Origin: Odontesthes bonariensis
Taxonomy: Eukaryota; Chordata; Actinopteri; Atheriniformes; Atherinopsidae
DNA length: 64,000 bases
NCBI RefSeq assembly: GCF_027942865.1
Contig: NC_134526.1
Span: 8,102,784-8,166,783 of the forward strand
Direction: 5' to 3'
Part shown: in pieces, positions 49,374 through 61,441 of the stretch
Numbering within the stretch: the stretch's first letter is position 1
How the letters are laid out: each line of letters opens with the position of its first letter
Translations under genes and position numbers: made by a program
The notes under the pieces: generated by a model
Seen by the model: only the letters and a program-made list of their open reading frames with translations
Told to the model about the DNA's origin: nothing
Databases searched by the model: none

Positions 49374-51254
49374 CACCAGCTTCTGTATTTTCACTTGTTT
49401 GGCAGCAATTTATGAACCGATGATACTTTTATGTAAACGTGAGGTTGCCAGCTTTGGCTCACGTTGGGGTATAAATGTCGTGGTGATGAGCTCTAATTGA
49501 GTTATTATGTTTTTGTTTGGTAGCCTGCTAATTTAATAGCTGTACACCATAGCACTATAAATGTATCGGTCAGAAACATGGTGGTGAAAATAATCGTACG
49601 TCATATACAGCAGCTGCTGTCCGTTTATCCCCTCGGCCCCTCTTCATCTAAGATAAAAGCAGATTCTCTGATTGTACAGTATTCTCACATCGTTGAGTTT
49701 TTTTCCTTCTCCGTGTAGATAAATTTGTACGTTTGTTACCTTTAGTGTTTGTCTTCAGAAATAAGAATGCTGATTCCATCAGATTTGTTGCACTGAAAGA
49801 AAACAACTTAACTTGGTAGTATTCTTTGTAGAGTTGTTCAGGAGGGCAGCTATTTCTTTTCAATTCAAGTTTGAGGAGGATTTTAAAATTTGCCAGCAAG
49901 AGATTTGCATTCGCGACAACCAATTTCACAACAGATGTGCTATCGAGTGCGTCTACAAACGGCTTGGGACTGCATGCACCATTTTCCTCTGCTCAGGGCG
50001 AGGCCTGTTGGCTTGTTTCATCATTTTAGTTTTTATTTTCACGACCTTGGGGGTCTGTTTTTATAAAAAATAAAATGTGGAGACAACAAGGTATTCCCGG
50101 GAGGATTTCTAAAGGAAAGAAAGTGTCCACTGCTATGTTTTCCTTTGTGGTTCTCCCTGGATTGTTTATTGGTGTTTATAATTATGTTTCAGCTGTAATA
50201 TTTCGTGCCTCTGTGTGTGTGGTTTGTTCACTTGCTTGCTTTTCTTTTTTTTTTTTTTTTGTCCAAATGTAAATGAAGTTGCCTTAACTGTAAAAAAAAA
50301 AAAAAAAAAAAACGTGTTTTTATGGGTGTAATCATCATTTCCGTCTTTGCGTGACAGCATGTCCAAACGTATCGAGCAACTCTGAGCACAAAAAACTTCA
50401 TTTTATTATAAAATGCTTTGTGTAAATGTTTGTATAAAAGTACAGCATATGTATACATTTGACAATAATAAAGTAACAATGCAATCATAACAATAATGTT
50501 GGCACATCAAGAGGCAAATGTCCGTGTCCTGGTGAAGCTGTGCCATTTAGTTTCCAGTAGAGACCCGATCCTTGTTATTAAATATGTAGTTTCAGACTCG
50601 CTCATTAGGTTCAGTAGTATTTGCAACTGTATGCAGTAACAATGAGTATGTTAAACTAAGAACTGGGCCGTTACTGGAGCATCCTTGTTTTAACTTTTCA
50701 TATGAAAGTGCAAAGCTGGAAAGTTTTCAGCATCTTTTGGGTTTTTCCACATCTCCTCACCTTTAATCTCGTCGTAACACGGATCGTCTACGTATATTTT
50801 CTTAAAAAAAATATAAACTCAAATATATTATTTACATAAGTTTAAACATATTTAATTAGTGTGTGTGGTCAAAATGTGGAAAACCTTCAAAGATGCTGAC
50901 AATCCCGCTCACCCAAAGCACTACATTTGTATCTTATAGTGTCATGTTTAAACTACAGTTAATGCTGGATTTGTATTTTCATTTAGATTTGTAATTTTCC
51001 ATTTGTTCGTATATTGTTTGAATAAATATTACACGATTGATAAACATGTAGACGGTTTCTGGAGTACTTGTTTTTTTTCTGTAAGACGATGAGCGATTGG
51101 GAAAGAGTAAACAGACCCAGCAGTCTGGTGTTTCTTGTAACTTCTCGTTTCGTTATGAATAGTCATTGGTCTGCAGCTTTGTCCCGTGTGTCGCCTCCTC
51201 ATAAGATGCAAAAGCAGAAGAGCGGCACCACTTGACATTTTCTTTTTCGTGTCA
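49374..51254. other. Convergent 3' ends of prr14 (+) and the tmem265-like gene (-)
   Basis: The prr14 3' UTR runs right and has AATAAA at 50467-50472, with others near 50067 and 51020. The opposite gene has a minus-strand AATAAA at 50407-50402. If both are used, the two mRNAs overlap by about 100 bases. T and A runs lie at about 50247-50261 and 50291-50311. No further gene is seen. Confidence 0.5.
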
Positions 51255-51937
51255 TTACTCCTTCAATGTGACGAGATATGAGATCAGCACGGTTAGTATT
51301 GGAACTGACACCAGAATGATAACCCACGTCAAGATGGAGATGATGCCGAATCTTCTCGCCTTATGGGAAAACTTGGCAGCAGCTTCTGGATCTTTTGTCA
51401 GCTCAGCCTGAGAAAGAAAGTAGTTGCAGCTTAGAGTTTCAATCATTATTTACTCAAGCTTTGAATCCATTATTGACAGGTGAAATGATCGTAGCAAATA
51501 ATGTGTGTCCCTGGTTTACAGGAAAGGAAGTGCTGTACCCAGAGGAAGTAGGACCAAAACTCTGCCCAACTTGTGATGTAACAGACCATAACGCAACCCT
51601 TCTATGTGCAAACGCTTCCTTTTAAACTTTCAGACCATCAGCTTGTTGCCATTAAAAGCTGCCCTGAACTGTTTAATAATCATAATAAAATAGAATAGTA
51701 GAATACCTTGACTGAATTAGTGAGAGCTTTGACTCCGATGCAGGAGCACCCGCAGATGATGCTGCAGTAGGCCAGGGTCCTCTGGTGCTTGTTTTTGTAA
51801 CAGGATGCGGCGACCCTTCCAATTCTGCCGCTCACTTTAGTGAAAGTGGCGTCGTTTTGTTCATCACCTGCTCCTGCTATGATGGCCAACGGAATCTCCT
51901 CACCCCCTGTTGCATTAGTGTGCTGCGAGTTTGACAT
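51255..51937 (-). CDS. tmem265: Small CD225/dispanin-type membrane protein, TMEM265-like
   Basis: Two coding exons on the minus strand: 51937-51707 and 51407-51255, giving 127 residues. An acceptor (tttgcag) two bases before the ATG shows that an upstream noncoding exon exists. The N-terminal third is polar. Then come a Cys-rich hydrophobic segment (YCSIICGCSCIGVKAL), an amphipathic link (DPEAAAKFSHKARRFG) and a long second membrane segment (IISILTWVIILVSVPILTVLISYLV). Two membrane segments with Cys and Gly at the first, and a KAR-x-G turn before the second, fit the CD225/dispanin fold. The name TMEM265 rests on remembered 16p11.2 location and general form. A close IFITM or PRRT-like relative is the alternative. 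The cysteines are candidate palmitoylation sites. Confidence 0.6.
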
Positions 51938-51939
51938 AT

Positions 51940-54261
51940 CTGCAAAGGAGCACGAGTTTAAGAAGCTTAGGTTAGCTCCACTTTGTGGAAACATTTTGAC
52001 TTAGTAATATGCACAAAGCAAAGAACAATTTCAGGATTTGTCTGGCTGTTAATTGCAGTTTTTCAAGATAAATTGAGTTTAAAAAAAAAAAAATAGTTTC
52101 AACCATTATGTAAGACCAAATCCTGCCTTGGTAGTTAGTAAACATTAAAGTCATTTACTGTTTGGTATGCGGACATAGACCTCAGAAAGTATTCAAGCAG
52201 AACAAGTCAAACAGTCTCAGGATTGTCTTATCTCTCATTACATATAACCTCCTATGATTTACAGTATTTATGTTCCTTTCCACAGTCAAACTGTAATAAC
52301 TGTAATAACTGATTACTATTAAACTGGGGCGGATCAAAGTAACAAAGGATGGTACAGCTCTTGTCTTTTTGCTAAGTTACTGTTCTGAGTTGTTGTCTGT
52401 GTTAAATAGACAACAGAATGAACTTGAATGATAGTGTTCATTGTCATGGAGTCTGGTTACACACCTGTTCAACTGCAATTTGGGTGCCAATACTTGCCCA
52501 GAGGGAATATCAGAGTTCAAAATTGATCTAAAGTCTTGTGAGAAATTCTGTTACTGTCCATATTACTGAGCCACTAAGGTTACCGACCTGTTTTTTAGCA
52601 GCAAGGGGGAAAACCGTCCCACTTCACACAGTTTTAAAAAGCATAGCTTACAAGTCTAAGCACGTTACTCAGGATGTCAAGACAATATGTTGTAGTTTTT
52701 GAGGCCAGTGTATATCCTAAATGAAACAGAAAGTGCCATCTGAATGGTTTAACACTGGCAGTGTTCCCTTTTAACTAAATAAAAGGTTGAAAAACTTGTA
52801 TGATTGGCTGAGAAGCTGTCATGGCATATTGAAGACAGTACCTGAAAGTTATCTAATCTCTGATTTGATCAAAAAGCTACACGGCACACCGGCATAGTCT
52901 GCATTTTTTAGTAACTTGAAAAAATGTCCCAGCAGAGTGTTGCTTTCAGCTGATAATGTAATATTACACAGTCCTGTGAATCATTTATAGTAAACAGCAA
53001 GAACAGTCTGGTTTGTTTCCTCAAATTTACTACAGCAAACATGGGCTCATTAATTAATAAAGCTTATAGTATCAGTGCACTAAGCGGGAAACTTGTTGTT
53101 GGTCTAACACTAAGTTTAGGGATAATAGAATAAATCTGACCAAACAAAATGCCTTAACTCAATGAAGCCCAGTTCAAGGGTGTGTTAAAGTACAAACCTG
53201 GCCAAATTCAAAAGGTGCTGCTGTGAATCCCCTTCTCAATCCGAGTTCACTCCTGCCAAGCCAAGTGTGTCCAGTTATCTATTGATAATAAAGGTGGTAT
53301 GCAGGTGAATTATCTTCTTGTGCTCTTAGAAATATCCCACTTTCAGATGACAACTGCAGTTTCAGGCTTCCTCCTTTAGATGCGAAAGATTCAGCGAAGA
53401 TTTCCACACGTTTATCCAAATACCAGAAGCGGCTCGGAAAGGTGACCTGTGAAGGCTCAGTGCCGGCCTGGTTGCTGAATGACAGGAAGGGGAGCTTGCT
53501 GTGAAACTCAATGTGAAACTACACGCCCATTTTTGGCAAGGATTTAGTCTTTGTTGTTCTCTTTTCCTCCCACACTTGTCTCACTCTTCCCTCACTCTAC
53601 AACTTTAGCTCCCTTAGAAAGTTTCTTGTGTTTGGTAAGACGTGCTCTCAGCCGTTGTTAGTCACAGGTGATAAACGCCGCACTGTGTTACAAACGTCTC
53701 TTCTTAACCATTACGCATTCCAGAGGAGCTGGGAAAGGTGTGTCAGCACTTGTCTTGCCGTGGGGTGAAGACACAAGCCGGGTGACCTCACTGAGTCCAC
53801 TGAGTAAACCTTCATGATCTCTCACAGCTGAAACAATCACAGCATTTTGAATTATTTGTGTTCATTTGACACGTTTTTCTGGTTTCTTGCCATTCCTCTG
53901 CTCTCTGACCCCGAGATAAGACATATTTACTCCCCTTGACTCAGCGATTGATGACATCATAAATGCATTTTTTCAGTGATGAGTCCGCCCATTGTTCAAA
54001 TAAAGGACTCTTCCTTCAGGGCGAACATGGGCGAGACCTGCTCTGACGTTTCCATCCAAAATGGCTTTACAGTCCTGAGATATGCATCTAACTGTAATGT
54101 ATGACGTCAGGTGGATTCATATTTATTTTAAGAACAGTTTGGGAACATTACTATCATGTCAGGCTCTGGAGCATAAAAAATACTTCGCCATGACATGTAG
54201 TTGGACTCCATGGCTGTGAAGAGCTTTTTGTGAGTAATACAAAGCAATCAATCAATCAGAT
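51940..54261. other. Intergenic region upstream of the tmem265-like gene
   Basis: No coding gene is recognised. A minus-strand exon-like stretch ending CCAG|GTTTGT near 53199 could be the missing noncoding first exon of the tmem265-like gene, but this is only a guess. Confidence 0.45.
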
Positions 54262-54511
54262 CTATCCATCCATTTTCTACACCAACATTGTCCAATTTAG
54301 GGTCATGGGTAGCTGGAGCCTATCCCAGCTGCCATTGGACATCCCAGACATATCGCCAGTGTATCGCAATTGACTCATCACGCATGTTTTTGGACTGTAG
54401 GGGGAAGCTGGAGTACCCAGAGATTACATGCCTCAAATGAGATTCTAACCAGGAACCTTTTTGCTGTAGGGTGGCAGGCTTAACCACCACTCAGCACACC
54501 GCCATGCAGCC
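54262..54511 (-). mobile_element. tRNA-head SINE with ATGG-type tail
   Basis: On the minus strand it starts GGCTGCATGGCGGTGTGCTG with a box-A-like GTGGTTAAG and a box B near GGTTAGAATCT (54450-54440). It continues with the very common fish module GCATGTTTTTGGACTGTAGG (read on plus) and gctggagcctatcccagctg, and ends in a GGATGGATAG tail. This is the familiar dispersed fish repeat whose 3' part is shared with RTE-type LINEs. It is somewhat decayed. Confidence 0.7.
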
Positions 54512-54799
54512 ACAACTGGATCCAACATGTATGAAATGACTATATGTTTTTCCCTCAGGTTCAAGTTGATACTTGAGGACTAAAGAAAAACCTGGGTCTT
54601 TATCTTTTGGGTCAAAGAAAAGTTGAAGTTGTGACTCTCTGTGACAGAGACAGAAGGAGAAGAAAAAGAATCTGGTGCCAAAATGAAAGGAAAAGATGCA
54701 TCACCAATACCCAATTTTTTTTTCATGTTTTATTTATTGTTATTGCTGTGAGCAGGAATGACTGAACACACACAGTCAACTTCAGGGACTCCAGAGCAG

Positions 54800-55050
54800 C
54801 TCCCAGCACAGCTAGCTTTCTTTATCAGTTTGTTAAGTTTCTTTGAGCCACTTGGTCTGATGTTGCTGCCCAGCAGACTGCACTCTCCACCACAGACTTA
54901 TTGAAGATATGCGACATATTGCTGAAAACACTGACGCGCCTAAGCTTTCTCAGGAACTACAATCTGCTCTGTTCCTTTTTGTGAACACCCTCAGTGTTGT
55001 GCAACTAGTCTAGTCTGTTGTTCAAGCGAACTGCTTTGCCTCAAGGTATC
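54800..55050 (-). mobile_element. Decayed LINE reverse transcriptase fragment
   Basis: On the minus strand the frame reads KKEQSRL, a stop, FLRKLRRVSVFSNMSHIF, then NKSVVESAV. This matches the conserved KGQSRLYFLRRL...MLHIFYQSVVES block near the end of RT in a common fish LINE. It has an in-frame stop and lost frames upstream, so it is an old fragment. Clade not assigned. Confidence 0.65.
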
Positions 55051-55099
55051 TGTGTTTGACTCATTCCTGGTCCTCCTAAATTCCACAATAATCTCTAAA

Positions 55100-56160
55100 A
55101 CCATAGTCACATGTATTCCAGGGGCCAAAGTGGCCGATGTAGAATCAATTTTACAACTGCTGGCTCATGTTCAGTGTAAATACGGTAAAATAGTTGTTCA
55201 CGTTGGCGGTATTGACACTCGGTTACGCCAATTGGAGGTCACTAAAATGAATGTTGCAGTGGTGTGTAATTTTTCTCTGGACCCCTGCCAAGTCTGACCA
55301 ATGATGACATGTTTATGTCCTCCTTCAACCCCAGGCTGTCTGGGTGGTGTCCAGCAAACAATGTGGGCTCCATACATAATTGGAAATCTTTCTGGGGAAA
55401 ACCTGGTCTGATGATGAGTCACAGGATCCACTATGGATGGGAATTTATTATGGAATTTATTAGTCATCCAAAAACAAGACTAACCAGGGTTGAGAGCGGC
55501 ACACAGAGTTGTAGTCGTACACACTTCTCTGCAGCTTCCCACCCGAATCAGATAAATCTATAAATAAAAGAGGAGCAAATCCAGAAAACCTCTAAAAAAT
55601 GAAGACAAAAATTGAACTAACCAATAACACTGATGTGTCATCAAGAACTTCAGCTTTAGAAGTATCTTTAGAACCTGATTTGTTTTTGTCCAGTCGATCT
55701 CTCTGAGCTTGTATTTTAGAACCAGGATATGCACAACAGACTTTTAAGCTTGCTGTATTTAAACCTTTACTCAAACCTACTCTTGATCCAAGTTGTGCCA
55801 AAATTCTGATGAGAACTAACAGCAGAGATCATATTTCTCCAGATTTAGCTTCTCTTCATTGGCTCCCTGTTAAATTCAGAATAGAATTTAAGATTCTTCT
55901 CCTCACATATAAAGCTCTTTATGAACAAGTTCCATCATATCTTAAAGATCTCATTGTTGGATATTTTCCAAACCAAGCACCTCGCTCTCAAACTGCAGGT
56001 TTACTTTTGGTTCCCAGAGTTTCTAAAAGCAGAATGGGAGGCAGAGCCTTCAGTGATCAGGCCCCTCTCTGTGGAGCCAGCTGTCAGTTTGGGTTCAGGA
56101 AGCAGACACCCTCTCTACCTTTATGTGTAGAATCAAGCAGATCTGTTAATTTACTGTAGA
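55100..56160 (+). mobile_element. Internally deleted L2/CR1-type LINE: ORF1 esterase piece plus RT end
   Basis: The first part (55100-55560) reads PGAKVADVESILQLLAHVQ, then IVVHVGGIDTRLRQ, and after a frame change WCPANNVGSIHNWKSFWGKPGL with RIHYGWEF. This is the layout of the SGNH-esterase domain found in ORF1 of CR1/L2 LINEs (normally VGTNDT and DGxHP). The second part (from about 55735) reads TFKLAVFKPLLKPTLDPS, then SPDLASLHWLPVKFRIEFKI, TYKALYEQVPSYLKDL and PRVSKSRMGGRAF, the end of ORF2. The whole endonuclease and most of the RT between them are gone. Non-functional. Confidence 0.75.
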
Positions 56161-57092
56161 TTGCTCATAAAAAATCCCTGAATTATGCGAGCAATAAGTG
56201 TCCTTACCTTCCCTTCTGGAGCACCCATTAAAATTACCAATGCACTTTATGGTTGCCCTTTATGCTTCCTGACCTGTTCCATATCAACAATACAGATTTT
56301 ATTTATTTATTCATTATGCTTTTATTGATTTTATTTAATGTGTCCTATACCAGCATGAACTGTGAATAGTCATAAATCTGTTAAGATTCAAATTAAAAGT
56401 AGCCAAAAAGTAGAATGAATTCACTCAATTTACAGTTTTCCTCATTCTGTTTTTGACATTTATGTTTTGTTTGTGAAAAATTATTTTATAAGTTATTTTT
56501 GTCAAATGTACATTGAATGTATGTTTGTTTTTTTAAATTGTCAATCTATAACTCTGTCACACTTGAAAGGAACAGCAGGGGCCGTTTTATAATTAGACAT
56601 AATCACAATAAATACTCTATTTTTCAGAAAATGGAAAAATGAAAATGAAAGGAAGTTGTGAAATGCTGTTATTTTACTTTAAGTCAAGAGAAAAATTACA
56701 ACAATGTGTTATAAGAAAATTGTAGATCTGAAAATGGTTTACTTACACTCCCAAATCAGTCAATTCTATCAACATAACATAAAGGGTAAAAGTCCAAATA
56801 GTCATTCTTACACGCTTGCATGAACGTGTTTTCAATTGGATAGAAGCATGTTTGGAGCCCCGCCCTTAACTCCCCATCTACCAATGAGAAGTCTCGAAGC
56901 CGTGAGGGCGGAATTGAACCCGGAAATGCCAAAAAGAAAAACACAACATCGGAGAATGACACGTCGGCTGTGAGCTATGTTCCTCTGAAGTGTGTTTTAA
57001 GCAAATATATGTCACTGGATGTTAGACTGTAGCATCGTTCAGTTTTTTATTATCGTTAGTCTTCCTCTGACTGCCCCTCCGAACAGTCCAAA
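56161..57092. promoter_or_regulatory. rusf1 upstream region and probable promoter
   Basis: AT-rich unique sequence gives way at about 56850 to promoter-like sequence: a GC box (ccccgccctt, near 56859), a CCAAT box (accaatga, near 56879) and an ETS-type ccggaaat near 56921. There is no TATA box. Upstream ATGs at 57009 and 57019 precede the chosen start at 57093; the second opens a frame that overlaps it. Confidence 0.5.
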
Positions 57093-60000
57093 ATGGAGAA
57101 AAATGCAGGGGTTGTTTTGGCCACGGAGAGATATGGCAGTACACAGTGCTGGAAGTATTTATCAAAGGATGGAGGGATGGAGAGGAGGAGGGATGGACGT
57201 GAAAGTGAATCAAGAGGCAACGTTGTTGTTGGAGTTTTTAAAGTAAGAATTTATTACATTTCCATAGTTGCTGCACTGATTTATAGCTCATACACTCTGA
57301 GCCTGATATTCTAACTTGTTATTTCAGAGTGTCTTTCTGCCTCAAGGCTATCCAGACAGTGTCAGTGATGATTACCTGCAGTACCAGTTTTGGGATACTT
57401 TTCAGGTGCTGTAACTTCACCCAACAAAACCACAGAGATGATGATCATCAGGCAGATTGAAACTCCATTTGCGCTCTTTATGTCTTGCAGGCTTTTTCCA
57501 GCTCCCTCTCAGGGACTCTGGCAACTCAGGCGTCTCTGAAAGGTGTTGGCGTTGGAAACCAAGAAGCGACCGTGGCAGCAGCCACAGTCACCTGGTTATT
57601 AAGAGGTGAAACCCCCTTTAAAATATACTATAAAGTGACATTAATCATTCATAGTTTGTGTGCTCTATATTGACATTTGAGTCACTTGCAAACAAATGTT
57701 TCGCCTGCAGATGGAACTGGCATGTTGGGGAGAATCCTCTTCGCCTGGCAGAAAGGGTAGCCTCATATTTGTGCTTTGTTAGTGTTGGAAGCTTTATCTT
57801 AATTTCCCTCCTCTGAGGGGGAACACTTTTTTAAAGATTAATTTCTTTGTCTGCGTTCTAGGAGTAAGCTGGACTCTGAGGCAAAAAAATGGAGGTATGT
57901 GCCAAAGTTGGAAGAGTTGCTTTATCCAGTCAGTTTAACGATGATTGAGTGATCATCCTTTCTTTTCCTTTTCCCACCAGACTTTTTGCTGACGTTCTCA
58001 ATGACTTTGCCATGTTCATGGAAATCGTGGCTCCCTACTTTCCTGCTTGCTTCACTTTGATTGTGTGCACTGCAGGGATATTCAAGGTATTCTTAAATAG
58101 TCAGCTCTGATACATTTAAGGTTAATTTGATCTGTTTTTTTCTGGAGCTGAATAGGTCGTAATAATTTAGTGAAACTTTGGAATTAGAATTGTCCAACCT
58201 ATGCTAAATCATTTTGATTGTTAAACAAATGTGTTGGACTATTCTACACCACAAAAAAAGACACCTCAGGCCTCAGAAAGATGCTTCACCAGGGCTTCTC
58301 CATGGTGTAAGTAAAAGTAGAGCTAAGAGATTATACATCTCTTAGCTCTTAAAATTAATTTATATGATTATCCATTGGTGATTTTGCTCAGAAGTTATTG
58401 GGTAATTTTAACCATGAGGAACTGTAACAAAAATTCTACTAAAACAATGTAAGTGGGCATATTATTTTTATTTTGAACCTGAAAATACATTGTACAAGTG
58501 GCAATGTTTTAGCTCGATTTTCAGGTTTCACAAGTTTGGAAATTGCTGGCCTAAACATTGATACCTTATAATGTTTCATTTAATCTTTATCATCAAATTT
58601 CTCTTACTTGAAAGAAATGTGGGAATGACAGATTTACAAATCTTAATCCCAGTCGCAGTGATAACAGACTACGCAGGGTATTCTAGCGATTCCTCTCCTC
58701 AGCAACATTTTCCAGATCCTCCCAGGATATGTAGGGCCATTTCAAGACCAAGAATAATTCATAATCCCTCCTTTGAGTTTTGGAATTACCCCGAGGGCAC
58801 AGAAGGCACTCTAATCAACTATGTCAACCACTTTACTGGATGTCTTGAGCTCCTCACGCTGAATCAGCTTAGAAGGTTCAGCAATAACTTGTCCATAAAA
58901 GAGGCCGGCATCTGTTATGGAGCCAGCCTTGACCTATGGGGGCACAGCCCACAAAAACCATGTGTAGCTGCTGCCCTATGAACCCACCACCTGCAGGGAC
59001 ATGCATTTTATATGGTTCTCTGCAGGCCAGGAGGCAGAAAAAGGCAGGAACTGGGTATGCTGAGTCCCTGTGTTGTATTGGGGACATTGGATTTCTGATA
59101 TGAAATGGAAACAAAAGTTAAAACTAATTGCCAGCTAAGTGATAAAGTCATCTGCCGTATAAGATGCAAACGGACCCTGGCAGTTCTTCAAGTGTTTTGT
59201 CCTTTTTTCAGTCTATTGTCGGAGTGGCAGGCGGTGCCACCAGAGCTGCTCTGACTGTTCATCAGGCTCGCAGGGACAACATGGCTGACATCTCTGCCAA
59301 AGATGGCAGTCAGGTAACTGTGATCTGTTAGCTGCTGTAAACATGAGGGAGACCATTGTGACCACATGATACTGCCTGAAAATGCTCAGATGCAAAGCTC
59401 CCGTTTGTGTCCACGCATATCTTCTATTCTTTAAATATACTGGAGAGGAAGAGAAGTTTAAATTCTAATAAGATGGTCATTTTAAAGGCATATATGTATA
59501 TTTATGGAGAGAGATTTATTTTTTTTATTTCCTACAGGAGACTTTGGTGAATCTGGCTGGACTGCTGGTCAGTTTGATACTCATTCCCCTTGTCACAGAT
59601 AACCCAGTGTAAGTGTCAAACCAACACGTCGGGGGAGCGTGAACACTAACTGTGGGAGTCTGTTTTTAAATGCACAAATCTCCATTAACCTCCCTCTCTC
59701 TGCCTCTCAGACTGACTCTCAGCCTCTTCTTCCTCTTCACCGTCCTTCATCTCTTTGCCAACTACAAGGCTGTGCGTTCAGTTGTCATGGAAACTTTCAA
59801 CGAGGCCCGGCTGTCGATTGTGTTCCAGCAGTACCTGAGGGACCAACGAATCCTGAGTCCACCAGAGGCCAATCGGAGAGAACCGGTTTTCTTGGGTTTG
59901 TAATCACACATTTGTTGAGCTTTTACTTGCTTTTAATGCACCTGTTGTAGTGGCACTTTAAAGTTGTTACATCTGTAGTTTATTTATGCTTTTAAATATC

Positions 60001-60760
60001 TTTTTTTTTTTTTTTATAGAGCTTGGAAAAACTGCACCAATCAAACTCGGAGTGAGGTTACAGGATGTTGTACAGAGGTGACTACATAAATCATCTTTGG
60101 TTACTCATGTTTAAAGGTCAGGACAGTTTTGTATAACTCTGCTCATTTTGTAGCCTGGAGGATCTGAATCTGGCTTTGAAGGAAAACAACATGCCTTACC
60201 TCATAGGAATCAGAAATGGTATCTCACCTTCCTCCACAAAACAGCTGTTATTTAACATACTTTGAAAGTTGTTTTTCTTTTTAATCCCGCTGTCTTTCTT
60301 GTAGGCTGCGTGTGTGTTTGTTTGGGACCAGAAGCATCAGTGCGTGATGAAATCAGAGCAGTGTGTCAGGCTGTGTGGCTCAGCAGCATGTTGAACTGCC
60401 CAACAAAGCAGCAAAGTGAGCCTTTACCTCCTTCATTTGCTTTAAAGTCATGTTTGAATATTGCATCATATAAATGGCATGTTCTTTTTTTTTTTATCTC
60501 AAATGAAAGGCCACTGGGAAATGGTGCATGAAAGTCACAAGTTGATGGATGCACATTTTCATCCATTTCTCAAAGGTACGCTCAGGCAAAGTAGTTTGGA
60601 CCTACAATATCACTTTATCTACTGTTTTTATGATTTTACCAATATTAGCATGATTCTGCTGATGTAATCTCCAGGTGTTGAAGCTGCTGGATGGGACATA
60701 AAGAGAACTCTGCTGGACTGGGATGAGTGGAGAGTCGAGTGGAAAACAAAAAGCAGTTGA
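57093..60760 (+). CDS. rusf1: RUS family member 1 (DUF647 membrane protein)
   Basis: Fourteen coding exons: 57093-57242, 57328-57405, 57491-57605, 57711-57756, 57862-57894, 57981-58086, 59212-59313, 59538-59608, 59711-59895, 60020-60077, 60154-60218, 60305-60415, 60510-60575 and 60675-60760. All phases fit, giving 423 residues (human 468). The family (formerly C16orf58, ROOT UVB SENSITIVE in plants) is widespread; its biochemical role in animals is unclear. Seen: VFLPQGYPDSVSDDYLQYQFWD, then SLSGTLATQASLKGVGVGN, DGTGMLGRILFAWQKGSKLD, LFADVLNDFAMFMEI, GGATRAALTVHQARRDNMAD and ISAKDGSQETLVNLAGL. Several hydrophobic helices follow. The C-terminus, around HFHPFLKGVEAAGWD, matches human. The N-terminal 50 residues are poorly conserved, so the start is the least certain part. 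A poly(A) signal is at 60930-60935. Confidence 0.95.
58650..59080 (-). mobile_element. Old LINE-derived sequence in a rusf1 intron
   Basis: The plus strand carries ggcactctaatcaactatgt and, further on, gaacccaccacctgcaggga. From memory these resemble the antisense of fish LINE reverse-transcriptase ends (ggcatcctaatcagatgccc, and tccctgcaggtggtgggtcc on the other strand). Divergence is high and no frame survives. Family not assigned. Confidence 0.35.
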
Positions 60761-60955
60761 GCTGCTTCATATCGTTGTTTATATCACATGGTGGAATTTT
60801 TATTAAACAGGTTAACATGTAAGCCCAAAGAAGGCAACCCGAATTAGGGTTCTTCTTTCATTGCATTTTAATGTCTATGATGTAGACTGAAAAAAAAAAA
60901 ATTGTACAGGAATAATTTGAGTTTCTTCTAATAAAAAAATACAAAAAAGTGGCCA

Positions 60956-61441
60956 GTGTCCAAATACTACCTGCTGTGGTTTATTTTGTTTATACTCATG
61001 AAAGAATTTGATCTATTTACAGTATAGCCCATCACATACATTCAATGACTACCGCCACCCTCAGGGGGGCAGCATCAAACTCTCATTGCCAGCAAAGAAT
61101 GCGAAGAAGAAGAAGCAAAACTGTCCATAATTAAGGCGGTTGTGTCAAATTAAGACATCCTGTTTAATATTTGAGAGCAGTCACGTTCTTTTGAAAATTA
61201 ATTGAGTGATTTCATACAAGTACTTAACAAACACTTGACATGGGTGGTAAAAAGCTTGCACATACTGCAAAATAAAATGTAAAAATGTCGGATTTCTTTC
61301 GTCAAAAGTTACACTGGTAATTATTTTGAAAATCTTAACCGGATATAGATGACCCATTGTTGCTAACACACTTCGTTCTTTAAACATTAGCATAAACACA
61401 AACTAGTTTGTTTGGGTTCAGATTCTTAATTTTTGGTATAA
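60956..61441. promoter_or_regulatory. Gap between rusf1 and the THAP gene, with promoter-like motifs
   Basis: No other gene is seen. Near 61050-61105 there is taccgccaccctcagggggg followed by gcgaagaagaagaagc, much like the pair upstream of cd2bp2 but with the first motif inverted. It lies about 340 bases before the THAP start codon. Confidence 0.4.

Noticed and set aside
58571-58981. 136-codon open frame in a rusf1 intron as a nested gene
   Set aside because: No family match, and it overlaps sequence resembling antisense LINE. A chance frame is more likely.
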